In this document: positions 56,730-64,000 of the stretch, one piece after another | How the letters are laid out: every line of letters begins with the position of its first letter | How positions within the stretch are numbered: position 1 is the first letter of the stretch | Origin: Gemmata sp051859125 | Lineage (GTDB): Bacteria; Planctomycetota; Planctomycetia; Gemmatales; Gemmataceae | Direction: 5' to 3' | DNA length: 64,000 bases | NCBI RefSeq assembly: GCF_051859125.1 | Contig: NZ_JBHYGG010000046.1 | Location: 1 to 64,000, forward strand | Notes under the pieces: generated by a model | What the model was told of the DNA's origin: nothing | What the model saw: only the letters and a program-made list of their open reading frames with translations | The model's database searches: none | Position numbers and translations under genes: made by a program

Positions 56730-59700
56730 TCACCCCCTGCTCGGGCGTAATTCGGTGAGCACCTTCTCAAGGTCCGTCAGGTTCACCGGCTTGACCAGGT
56801 GCCCGTCGCACCCGGCCTCCCGCGTCCGCGCCCGGTCGCTCTCCTGTCCCCATCCGGTCAGGGCGATGATCGTCATGTCGCGGCCCCACGCCTGCCCGCG
56901 GATCCGCCGCGTGGCGTCCAACCCGTTGAGCTTCGGCATCCCGATGTCCATGAGGACGACCTCGGGTCGGAACCGCTCCGCCTGCTCAACTGCTTCGAGC
57001 CCGTCGTGGGCGGTCGCGACCTCGCTGCCCAGGAGTTGGAGCATCTCGGCCAGCGACTCGGCCCCGTCGCGGTTGTCGTCCACCACCAGCACCCGCCGCT
57101 CCCGACTCGGCGTCGAGCGCTCGTCGTTCACCGCGTGTGCGGGCTCGGGTGCCGCCGGCTGGACCGGCAGGGTGACGACGAACGTGCTGCCCCGCCCCTG
57201 GCCCTCACTTCGGGCCTCGACGGTCCCGCCGTGCATCTCCACCAGCCCCTTGACGAGCGCCAGCCCGATCCCCAGCCCGCCGGCGCTCCGCTCGATCGAG
57301 CGGTCGACCTGCGAGAACATGTCGAAGATTGTCGGCAGGGCGCTCGCCGGGATGCCGATCCCGGTGTCCCGCACCGACACCGCGACGCCGCCCCCGGTCC
57401 GCTCGGCCGCCAGCCAGATCTTGCCGCCCCGGGTGGTGTACTTGGCGCTGTTGGTGAGCAGGTTCGAGAACACCTGCGACAGCCGCGTCGGGTCCGCGTC
57501 CAACAGCACCGGCCGCGCGGGGAGCGAGAGGGTCAGTTCGTGCCCCGCCGCGTCGAGGGCCGGTCGGGCCGTCTCGACCGCGCTGCCCACCACGTCGGCC
57601 AGCGCCACCCGGGCCCGCCGCAGCTCCATCTTGTTGCGTGTGATCCGGGAGATGTCGAGCAGGTCGTCGATCAACCGCACCATGTGCGTGAGCTGGCGGT
57701 CCATCATCGCCTGCGACCGCTCCCGCGCCGCCCGGTCCTCGGACAGCCGGATCACCTGCAACCCGTTGCGGATCGGGGCCAACGGGTTCCGCAGCTCGTG
57801 GGCCAGCAGCGCGATGAAGTCGTCCTTCTTCCGGTCCGCCTCCTTCAGTGCCGCCTCGGCCAGGATCCGCGCGGTGACGTCCTCGATGATCGCCGAGGCC
57901 CGCACCGGCCGCCCGTCCGGCGCCCGCACCATGGTGGCCGTCACCCGCACCCACACCACCTCGCCGCCCTTCCGCAGGTACCGCTTCTCGACCGCGTACT
58001 GGTCGACCTCGCCGGCCACCAGCGCCCGGAACCGCGCGGTGGCGTCGGCCCGCTCGTCCGGGTGGGTGAGCTCGCGGATGGTCATGCCGAGCAACTCGTC
58101 GGCCGCGTACCCCAGCAGCTCGCACAGCTTCGGGTTGACCCGCACCAGCCGCCCCGTCTCCGGCTCGGCCTGGGCCTTGCCCACCCCGGCCCCCTCGAAC
58201 GTCGCCCGGAACTCGGCCTCGCTGGCCCGCAGCGCCTCCTCGGCCCGCTTCCGCTCGGTCACGTCGGCGGCCGTGCCGTGCATCCGCAGCGGCGCCCCCT
58301 CGGCGGCCCGCACCGGGCGGCCGGTGAACTCGACCCAGCGGAGCTCCCCGTCCGGGCGCCGCAGCCGCCCCTGGAAGTAGAACCGGTCGCCGGTCCGCAC
58401 GGCCTGCTCGACGGCGTAGCCGAACGCCCCGGCGTCGTCGGGGTGTACGAACTCGGCCCGGAACCGGGCGGCGTTGACCGGGCCGGCCGACCGGTCGAGG
58501 CCGAAGATCTCGTAGGGCCGGTCGTTCTCCCACGTCACCCGGTCCTCGCTCACGTCCCACACCCACACGCCCAGCTCGGCCGCGTCGGCGGCCAGCCGCA
58601 GCAGCTCCTCGCTGTGGCGGAGGGACTCCTCGTGCCGCTTGCGGTCGGTCACGTCGCGGGTCGTGCCGGCGACCGCCTCGACCGCCCCGTCGGCCCCGAG
58701 CACCGGGACGAAGATGTAGTCGTAAACGCGGCGGCCGGTCGTGCCGGTGAACGGCACCTCGCCCCGGACCGGCGCCTTCGTTGCGCGGACCCGGTCGATC
58801 TCCCGGCCGTGCATCTCCGCGTGCCACGGCTCGTACCCGAGTTCGAGGCAGGTCCTGCCGATCGCCTCGTCCCAGGCCCGGCCCCACACGCGGAGGAGAG
58901 CCTCGTTGGCGTAGGTGAACCGGTGGTCGAGGTCGAACACGTACACCAGGTCCGGGGTGTTGTTCAGGGCCGCCTCGTACAGCCGCTTCCGCCGCTCGGA
59001 CTCGGACGTCATCCGCGCCAGGTCCTGTTCCGCCCGCTTCTGGCCGGTGATGTCCTGGTGGACCAGCACGACCTCCCGCACGTGACCGGCCGCGTCCCTG
59101 AGCGGGTACGCCACGGCCGACACCCAGCGGTGCGGGTCGGCGTGGCGGGTGCGGCCGGGGATGGTCTCCTCCGGGTCGTACCGGACGGCCGGGATCGTCA
59201 CGGCCTCCCCCGCGGCGGCGCGGCGGAGGAACGGGGCGACCCCCTTGGCCTCGAGCTGCGGGTCGGTCAGCAGGTTGTAGTCGCCGAGCTGGGCGAGGGT
59301 GAGACCCCACAGCTCCTCCCACGCCCGGTTGACCCCGAGCGTCCGCCCGTCGGGGGCGAACAACTGGACGCTGAACGGGGCCTGCTCGAAGAGCGCCCGG
59401 AACCGCCCCTCGCTCTCCCGCCGCGCGTCCTCCGCCCGCCGCCGGTCGGTCACGTCCGACGTGGCCCCGATCATCCGCACCGGCCTGCCGGCACCGTCCC
59501 GGACCACGTGCCCTGAGGAGTTGATCCAGCGGACCTCGCCGCCCTTCCGGACGATGCGGTACTCGATCCGGTACGGGGCGCCGCCGTCCACGCTGGCCCG
59601 GATCGCCGCGTGCGCCCGGTCCGCGTCCTCGGGGTGCAGGTGCCGGGCGAACATCCCGAGCGTGCCATCGAACTCGCCCGGCTCCATGCCGTAGAACCCG

Positions 59701-59870
59701 GCGACCTGATCCGACCACGTGACGAGGCCGGTGGCGACGTCCCAGTCCCACACGCCGATCCGGCCGGCGTCGAGCGCCAGGCGCAACCGCTCCTCGCTCC
59801 GCCGCAGCGCTTCTCGGCCGCGCTCGTCAGCGGTCGCGCCGCTCAGGGCCGGGTCCTTGACGTCGTCCAC
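56730..59870 (-). CDS. Hybrid sensor histidine kinase with five PAS domains
   Basis: 1046 aa. Five tandem PAS domains with PAC motifs (RAED..., QKRAEQDLARM, DRKRHEESL, ERKRAEEALRASE, ARILAEAALKEAD) at about 20-145, 150-275, 290-420, 425-550 and 555-680. HisKA with phospho-His in LLAHELRNPLAPI, HATPase (NLLTNSAKYT, DTGIGIP, GGLGIGLALVKGLVEMHGG) and a C-terminal receiver (VLVVDDNRDGAES; acceptor Asp in VVLMDIGMP; LTGWG; VKPV). No transmembrane segment, so cytoplasmic. Ligands not readable. GTG at 59870 chosen because GAGG lies 5 nt upstream; a GTG at 59876 is also open. No separate regulator next to it. It is upstream (in transcription) of the insertion sequence. Confidence 0.9.
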   Translation of the reverse strand: MDDVKDPALSGATADERGREALRRSEERLRLALDAGRIGVWDWDVATGLVTWSDQVAGFYGMEPGEFDGTLGMFARHLHPEDADRAHAAIRASVDGGAPYRIEYRIVRKGGEVRWINSSGHVVRDGAGRPVRMIGATSDVTDRRRAEDARRESEGRFRALFEQAPFSVQLFAPDGRTLGVNRAWEELWGLTLAQLGDYNLLTDPQLEAKGVAPFLRRAAAGEAVTIPAVRYDPEETIPGRTRHADPHRWVSAVAYPLRDAAGHVREVVLVHQDITGQKRAEQDLARMTSESERRKRLYEAALNNTPDLVYVFDLDHRFTYANEALLRVWGRAWDEAIGRTCLELGYEPWHAEMHGREIDRVRATKAPVRGEVPFTGTTGRRVYDYIFVPVLGADGAVEAVAGTTRDVTDRKRHEESLRHSEELLRLAADAAELGVWVWDVSEDRVTWENDRPYEIFGLDRSAGPVNAARFRAEFVHPDDAGAFGYAVEQAVRTGDRFYFQGRLRRPDGELRWVEFTGRPVRAAEGAPLRMHGTAADVTERKRAEEALRASEAEFRATFEGAGVGKAQAEPETGRLVRVNPKLCELLGYAADELLGMTIRELTHPDERADATARFRALVAGEVDQYAVEKRYLRKGGEVVWVRVTATMVRAPDGRPVRASAIIEDVTARILAEAALKEADRKKDDFIALLAHELRNPLAPIRNGLQVIRLSEDRAARERSQAMMDRQLTHMVRLIDDLLDISRITRNKMELRRARVALADVVGSAVETARPALDAAGHELTLSLPARPVLLDADPTRLSQVFSNLLTNSAKYTTRGGKIWLAAERTGGGVAVSVRDTGIGIPASALPTIFDMFSQVDRSIERSAGGLGIGLALVKGLVEMHGGTVEARSEGQGRGSTFVVTLPVQPAAPEPAHAVNDERSTPSRERRVLVVDDNRDGAESLAEMLQLLGSEVATAHDGLEAVEQAERFRPEVVLMDIGMPKLNGLDATRRIRGQAWGRDMTIIALTGWGQESDRARTREAGCDGHLVKPVNLTDLEKVLTELRPSRG

Positions 59871-60149
59871 AGTCACCTCGACCGAGCACGCAACCGTACC
59901 CCGCCGAATCGATTCCGGCGTGTGGGAGAGGTGACATTTTAATCAGTGAGCGGCGGGGGTTCCAGCCGAGCGGTTCCGCGCGGTGTCGCACACGGCGGGC
60001 TGCGAGTAGTGGGTCCGGCAGTCGATGGTGACGTGACGCCAGAAATGAAAGTAGCCGGGGCTCGGGAACGTGTGCCTGAACACCGGCCGGACGACGCACG
60101 CCGATGCCGTACGAGAAGGCATGCGCTGTGCGCTCGGGCATCGGGCGGC

Positions 60150-60367
60150 CACCGCGCCTCCAGCCCCTCCTTCTCGATCTTCTCGACCGTCTTCGCGGTC
60201 AGGCCGAACTGCTCCTCGACCTCCCTGCCCGATGCGGCCACGCCCAGCCCACTGTCCTGAGCGGCAACCAGGGCGGCGAACACCTCGCGGCGCTCGACGG
60301 GGCTCGGTTCGGCCACCTGTCTGCTCCGCTCGGCTGGGGATGTCGCTTTCAGGGGCCGCGCCGCCAC
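60150..60367 (-). pseudogene. Small HTH-like protein, possibly 3'-altered
   Basis: From ATG 60367 the frame reads MAARPLKATSPAERSRQVAE, then ERREVFAALVAAQDSG..VAASGREVEEQFGLTAKTVEKIEKEGL.ARWPP, a short helix-turn-helix-like sequence of a type I associate with small planctomycete proteins that end soon after WPP. Here the frame continues about 66 residues more with no sense of a domain (to 59939), suggesting loss of the original stop. Low confidence. Confidence 0.35.
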
Positions 60368-60425
60368 CAGCCACGGGAATCGCGTCGCGCCCGAGTCCGC
60401 ATGCGAGTGACCTGCGTCTCGCGCG

Positions 60426-61181
60426 TCACTTCACCCCTGATACGACCACCACCGGAAACGAGAACCCCAACCCGCCGTCGTTCGTGGCCGCGATCCCGAT
60501 GCGGTCGACGCCGACGTCCGCTGCGACCATCTCACGGAACGCATCGGCCCCGCCCGGACCCGGGAACGACCGGGAGAGCAACCCGTCGACTTTCACCGGG
60601 TAGCGGTAGAACTCCCGCCGCACGTCCGCCAGCCCAGCGAACAGGGCGTCGAATTCGGACAATCGCAGGGCGTGGGTGTGCGACGGGTCGCGGTGCTGCT
60701 CCAGCCGATCGTACAACTCCGCCTGGCCTGCCGACGTCGAAAACACGTCGCAGACAGTGACCCGGCCGCCGGACTCGCACGCCCGGACCATCTCGGCGAA
60801 CACCCCCTTCGGGTCGGTGAAGTGGTGGAACGAGTACCGGGTGACGACCCGGGAGAACGAGCCGTCCGGGAATGGAAGGGGCTGCGCGTCGCCCCGGACC
60901 CACGTCAGGTTGGTCAGCCCGAGGGACTGCTGCCGCCGTTCGGCTTCCACGATCATCGCCGGGGTCAGGTCGATCCCGGTGACGTGTCGCGCGACCTTCG
61001 CCACCTCGCAGGCGACCAGGCCCGGCCCGCAGGCCACGTCGAGCACGGTGTCGTCGGCATTGATCCCGGCGGTCCGGATGAGGAGCCGGTGGAGGTCCGC
61101 GTCGTCGCGGGAGTGCATCTCCGAGAACGGCACCGCCTGCCGCGAGAACTGGTCCAGGATCAACTTCCGCTGCTCGTCCAT
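60426..61181 (-). CDS. SAM-dependent class I methyltransferase (UbiE-like)
   Basis: 251 aa. Motif I VLDVACGPGLVACEVA, motif Post I GIDLTPAMI, VRGDAQPLPFPDGSF (motif II), RYSFHHFTDPKGVFAEM and GGRVTVCDV (motif III). This is a small-molecule or quinone-type methyltransferase; the substrate cannot be read. C-terminal part has LSRSFPGPGG... No partner genes. ATG at 61181 has GGGAAGAGC 4 nt upstream. Confidence 0.85.
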   Translation of the reverse strand: MDEQRKLILDQFSRQAVPFSEMHSRDDADLHRLLIRTAGINADDTVLDVACGPGLVACEVAKVARHVTGIDLTPAMIVEAERRQQSLGLTNLTWVRGDAQPLPFPDGSFSRVVTRYSFHHFTDPKGVFAEMVRACESGGRVTVCDVFSTSAGQAELYDRLEQHRDPSHTHALRLSEFDALFAGLADVRREFYRYPVKVDGLLSRSFPGPGGADAFREMVAADVGVDRIGIAATNDGGLGFSFPVVVVSGVK

Positions 61182-61585
61182 GTGCTCTTCCCGCGTGATT
61201 TCTTGAGAGCCATTCTAGCGTTGGGTTCGTGCGAGGAGCTCGACCCCATCGTCTGCTCGCCGCAGCATGCGATCGCCGGGTTCGCCATCTGGTATTCTGC
61301 CTTCCGCGCTTGGAACGCATCACACGTCCTTACGGGTGGGAAGCTGCCCCGGCCGTCGGGTGGGGAAGGGTGCCAAGGCCGTTTCCGCCGCGCGGTTGGG
61401 GCTCTTCTTGACGAACGGAAGGTTGGTCAGGACCAGTGAGCACCGGTCGCCCGGGTCGGTCGCCAGCGAGTCCGGGTCCGACACTACAGGGCATCGGCTC
61501 GGCTCGCCGGCCCTACCGGACCCGCTCCGCACTCACGTTGAAGCAGTCCGCGTCGAGGTGCCCGACAATGCGTTCACCTCCCTGC
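61182..61585. other. Gap without supported gene
   Basis: 404 bp. No motif-bearing frame. It separates a methyltransferase from a decayed DUF1559 gene. Confidence 0.4.
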
Positions 61586-62200
61586 TTAGAGTGATTGGGC
61601 GCCCACTATCGGCGAGGAAGGTATTCCACTCAGGTGAGGTGAGGTCCATCCGCAGGAGGGGGTTGTACTTATTCCGCGATGTTCCGGTCCCGAGCCAGCA
61701 CCTTGCACACTCCGCGTTCCCCCGTCGAGGCCGCCGCACGCGGTGGTCGAGGCCCTGGCGTAGCTGAGGCCCCGCCCACGGTCTGGTTGCGGTCGCCGGG
61801 CGGGCGGACCGGGTGCGGGGCCGACGTGATGGCGGTGGTCGCCGCGGCGGGGTACAGACATGCACAAGGAGGTGCTCCGGGCGCTCAAGGCGGTGGGGAA
61901 GCGGCACGGACCGGGCACGGTGGCGAAGGCGCTCGCCGATCTGACTGTGTTGTAGGCTCCGACCCAGGCGGTGATCGGGGCCGCCTGCTGGCTGTACAGC
62001 GCGCCATGCCCTACGAACGGGAGCACCAGCACGAGCCCGTTCGGGAGGTTCGCGTTGGTGCCGCCCGGCGCGATCATGGCCGGGGGCAGGCCCATGTGGA
62101 CGTCGGCGAACGAGTGGCACGCCAGCGCCAGCTGCTTCAGGTTGGGTGGCACCGCCGACGCCATGGAACAGCAGGATGTAGGCGGTCATGGGTTTCGGCA
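61586..62200 (-). pseudogene. Truncated, frameshifted DUF1559 gene
   Basis: One frame reads NLKQLALACHSFADVHMGLPPAM and GLVLVLPFVGHGALYSQQ, the second and third blocks of DUF1559. The prepilin N-terminus (FTLIELLVV) is missing: upstream the frame degenerates to MTAYILLFHGVGGATQPE. Downstream the frame changes and no GDGSV motif is found. So the copy is decayed. Confidence 0.7.
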
Positions 62201-62500
62201 TGCGGCCGTTGTGCCGGGTTGCTGGCGCGCAGCGGGATCGCCGGCCGATGGGGCTGCCGGGACCGGCGGATGGTACCCACCTTACCAGGCCGTGGGAAGC
62301 CGAGTTCCCGCGTCGGTCAACCGACATCGTTCCTTGAGGACAAATCGCGGACACCGACCGGGGCCGGGTTCCTGTTCGGCGGTGAATCACGAGTCGCCGG
62401 GCCCGCCGGTTCCGGGCTCGGTGAACTTTACCGGTTCTGGTCCGCAGGTTGCATGGACTCTGGCAGAACAGCCTGCCACACCCTCAAGGAGGAGGTCACC

Positions 62501-62698
62501 ATGCTCGTGCTCACCCGCAAGACCGGCCAAGAAATCATCATCGACGGCAACATCCGCATCACGGTGACCTCCTGTGGCGATGGTCGCGTGAAGCTCGGCA
62601 TCTCGGCCCCGGCCCACATCAAAGTCGACCGCGCTGAAATCGCCGCCCGCATTGCGGCGGAAGAGGCCGGTTGCGTCGTGGAACTCGCCTGCCGTTGA
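62501..62698 (+). CDS. csrA: CsrA-family translational regulator
   Basis: 65 aa, normal size. Consensus: MLVLTRKTGQEIIIDGNIRITV, a GDGRVKLGISAPAHIKVDR block and EIAARI. Key RNA-binding residues (R6-type LTRK and the IxAPxxIxVxR block) are present. CsrA dimers bind GGA motifs in mRNA leaders and control translation. Its own ribosome site (AAGGAGGAGG, two GGA motifs) overlaps typical CsrA targets, so autoregulation is plausible. No flagellar or fliW gene is in the window. Flanks are decayed sequence. Confidence 0.92.
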   Translation: MLVLTRKTGQEIIIDGNIRITVTSCGDGRVKLGISAPAHIKVDRAEIAARIAAEEAGCVVELACR

Positions 62699-63032
62699 CG
62701 CCCAGCAGCTCCCGCCTTCTACCCGGCCCTCTCGGACGCGCGCCATGACGGCGCAGTGCGTTGCGCGGGCACGGATGTCTTCGCTCGGGTGGACTCCCCG
62801 CCGTTGGGCCTTTATTGGCCTGTCGGCGGGGTTGTCGTTTTCCTGCCCTCCATTTTCGAAGCCTCCCGAAGCAACCCGTCAACAGTGCCGACACATGGCT
62901 CAGAAGGCCGCTGCCCCCGCTCGCGCTCCCGAGTTGGACCGGCGGCCGCGACGCCCGTACCATCGCCGCCGGTGGCAAAGGGCGGTCCCCACCGGACGGA
63001 CGACTTCTGCCAGCCACTGCCCAGGTGTAAGC
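62699..63032. other. Gap without supported gene
   Basis: 334 bp between csrA and a small secreted protein. Nothing recognisable. Confidence 0.4.
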
Positions 63033-63416
63033 ATGAAGGCGATCATCTCAGCGGCGCTGATACTCGGGGTGTGCGGCCTCGCTCGGGCGGAGGACAAAGC
63101 GCACCCGGTCGGCGCGTGGACGTGCGAGTACGCGATCGGCGACGTGAAGCGGACGGCCGAGTTGACGGTCAAGAAGGACGGCGACAAGCTCGTCGGGACG
63201 ATGAGTTGGCCGGACCAGAAGGACGATGAACTCGAGGACGTGAAGCTGAAGGACGGAACGCTCACGTTCCCCGCAGTCCGGAAATTCATGCACCTGGAGA
63301 TCCCCCTCGCGTTCAAGCTGGTGGTCGAGAGGGACACGTTTAAGGGGAACGCCTCGGCTGATGTCGGGGGCAACAAGCAAGAGTTCGACATCGAGGGGAA
63401 GCGGGAGAAGAGGTAA
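63033..63416 (+). CDS. Small secreted protein, lipocalin-like beta-barrel candidate
   Basis: 127 aa. Signal peptide MKAIISAALILGVCGLARA, then a short beta-rich domain: GAWTCEYAIGDVKRTAELTVKKDGDKLVG, LEDVKLKDGTLTF, FKLVVERDTFKGNASADVGG. The alternation (W-x-x-E, ELTVKKDG-L.G) is common to small extracellular lipocalin-like or bacterial DUF families. No specific function can be named. Single gene, strong start context poor (no clear Shine-Dalgarno). Confidence 0.7.
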   Translation: MKAIISAALILGVCGLARAEDKAHPVGAWTCEYAIGDVKRTAELTVKKDGDKLVGTMSWPDQKDDELEDVKLKDGTLTFPAVRKFMHLEIPLAFKLVVERDTFKGNASADVGGNKQEFDIEGKREKR

Positions 63417-63449
63417 GGGCGATCCCCTGCGAGGCCGGGCTCTCCACGG

Positions 63450-63745
63450 CTCCGCGTTCGCTTTGGCCGGTACTCGGTGTCGGGGTCGATTTCGGTGCAG
63501 GCGATGACCTTGGCGTCGTCGTTGAAGTACTGCTGTACTTCCGTCTCGGCTGTGTCGCGCCCGACGTACATCCCGCCCTTGTCCTTCTTGAAATCGACTC
63601 GGGCCGCGCGGGTGAACGCCTTGCCGGTCTTGACCGACGGGCCCAGCTCCGCCTTCGGATGCTTCGCCCACAACTCCGCCACCGCCTCCGTGAAGTCTTT
63701 AGTTGCGCCAGAACAGCTCGACGAGCGGGGACTCAAAGCCGCCAA
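63450..63745 (-). pseudogene. Unrecognised coding fragment
   Basis: One minus-strand frame reads protein-like sequence (KDFTEAVAELWAKHPKAEL, TRAARVDFKKDKGGMYVGRD, QQYFNDDAKVIACTEIDPD) for about 90 residues, then runs antisense into the 63033 gene with no natural end. It is probably the 5' part of a broken gene. No family recognised. Confidence 0.4.
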
Positions 63746-63775
63746 GTCGCGTTCGGGTGCCGGCCCGCAGCGCCT

Positions 63776-64000
63776 TCACCTCGTCCGCCACAGCCACGCG
63801 GCGAACGCGCCCGCGAGCGCCAGGTCGGGCAGGCCGATCAACCCGGCCGTCACCGGCAGCTCTTCATTCCACCACAGTGCCAACAGGATCACCGCGAACG
63901 TCGCCTTGCCCGCCGCCCCGACGGCCATGAACGTTCGGTCCGCCCTCCCCGTCCAGCCCATCCAGAAGTAGGCGATCCCGAACAGCGGCAGCCACGCGGT
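63776..64000 (-). CDS. C-terminal part of a small multi-pass membrane protein (runs off the window)
   Basis: The frame is open to base 64000 and reads WLPLFGIAYFWMGW, then two further hydrophobic helices (GKATFAVILLALWW; GLIGLPDLALAGAFAAWLW) and ends WRTR. Four-helix, ~130-150 aa membrane proteins of this kind are common; function unknown. Partial, 5' end missing. Confidence 0.6.
   Translation of the reverse strand, partial: TAWLPLFGIAYFWMGWTGRADRTFMAVGAAGKATFAVILLALWWNEELPVTAGLIGLPDLALAGAFAAWLWRTR

Noticed and set aside
60070..60760. Plus-strand frames opposite the methyltransferase
   Set aside because: Antisense; Pro/Arg-rich with no motif, while the minus strand has all SAM-binding motifs.

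Overview
The window reads as high-GC planctomycete chromosome, most likely family Gemmataceae. This is inferred from hallmark families: DUF1559 pilin-like proteins, a PSCyt1-DUF1549-DUF1553 plus DUF1501 gene pair, ECF sigma factors with giant C-terminal extensions, a WD40-fused Ser/Thr kinase beside an ECF sigma gene, DUF1080 domains and an exported protein with the RLDDRITP-type N-terminus. No rRNA, tRNA, CRISPR array or prophage was seen.

Layout. 291-5511 (minus) is a compact vWA / PP2C / protein-kinase triad of the TerY-P (YegL-YegK-YegI-like) type; its kinase carries a membrane anchor and a C-terminal DUF1080 domain. 5969-8671 is a secreted trypsin-like protease. 8839-14346 (minus) is an ECF-sigma / DUF1559 operon. 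15212-29997 (plus) is the most interesting part: an NtrC-type regulator, a candidate sigma-54 promoter, a Ser/Thr kinase, a degenerate membrane histidine-kinase-like protein, a 2Fe-2S ferredoxin, two V4R-like proteins, two paralogous small helical proteins that resemble the globin-fold bilin proteins, a heme oxygenase, a ferredoxin-Ser/Thr kinase fusion, and a full bacteriophytochrome hybrid kinase. Heme oxygenase needs low-potential electrons (ferredoxin) and makes biliverdin, the chromophore of the bacteriophytochrome, so the block can be read as a bilin/light/redox signalling island. Its kinase, ferredoxin, V4R and small-helical modules are each present twice.

30108-42571 holds a GH39-like enzyme with a Tat-like signal, a large exported glucose/sorbosone-dehydrogenase-like protein, a membrane metallophosphoesterase, the cytochrome/DUF1501 pair, a DUF1559 protein and a small lipoprotein. 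42543-46555 is a divergent kinase-WD40 / ECF pair. 47315-51570 (minus) is a tightly coupled Hsp70 / membrane protein / J-like operon. 53389-54762 is a patatin-like lipoprotein. 55165-56560 is an IS701-like insertion sequence whose transposase is split over two frames at a canonical -1 slippery heptamer. 56730-59870 is a five-PAS hybrid histidine kinase.

The right end (about 60-64 kb) and the stretches 46.6-47.3 kb and 51.6-53.4 kb are gene-poor and full of decayed genes (integrase core, WD40 protein, DUF1559 protein, small HTH-like protein). They also hold a methyltransferase, csrA and a small secreted protein. Several long palindromes of a dispersed hairpin family lie just after genes (23.9, 25.9 and 35.5 kb). 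Start sites were chosen from Shine-Dalgarno-like purine runs, overlaps and signal peptides; all functional calls come from reading motifs, without a database search.
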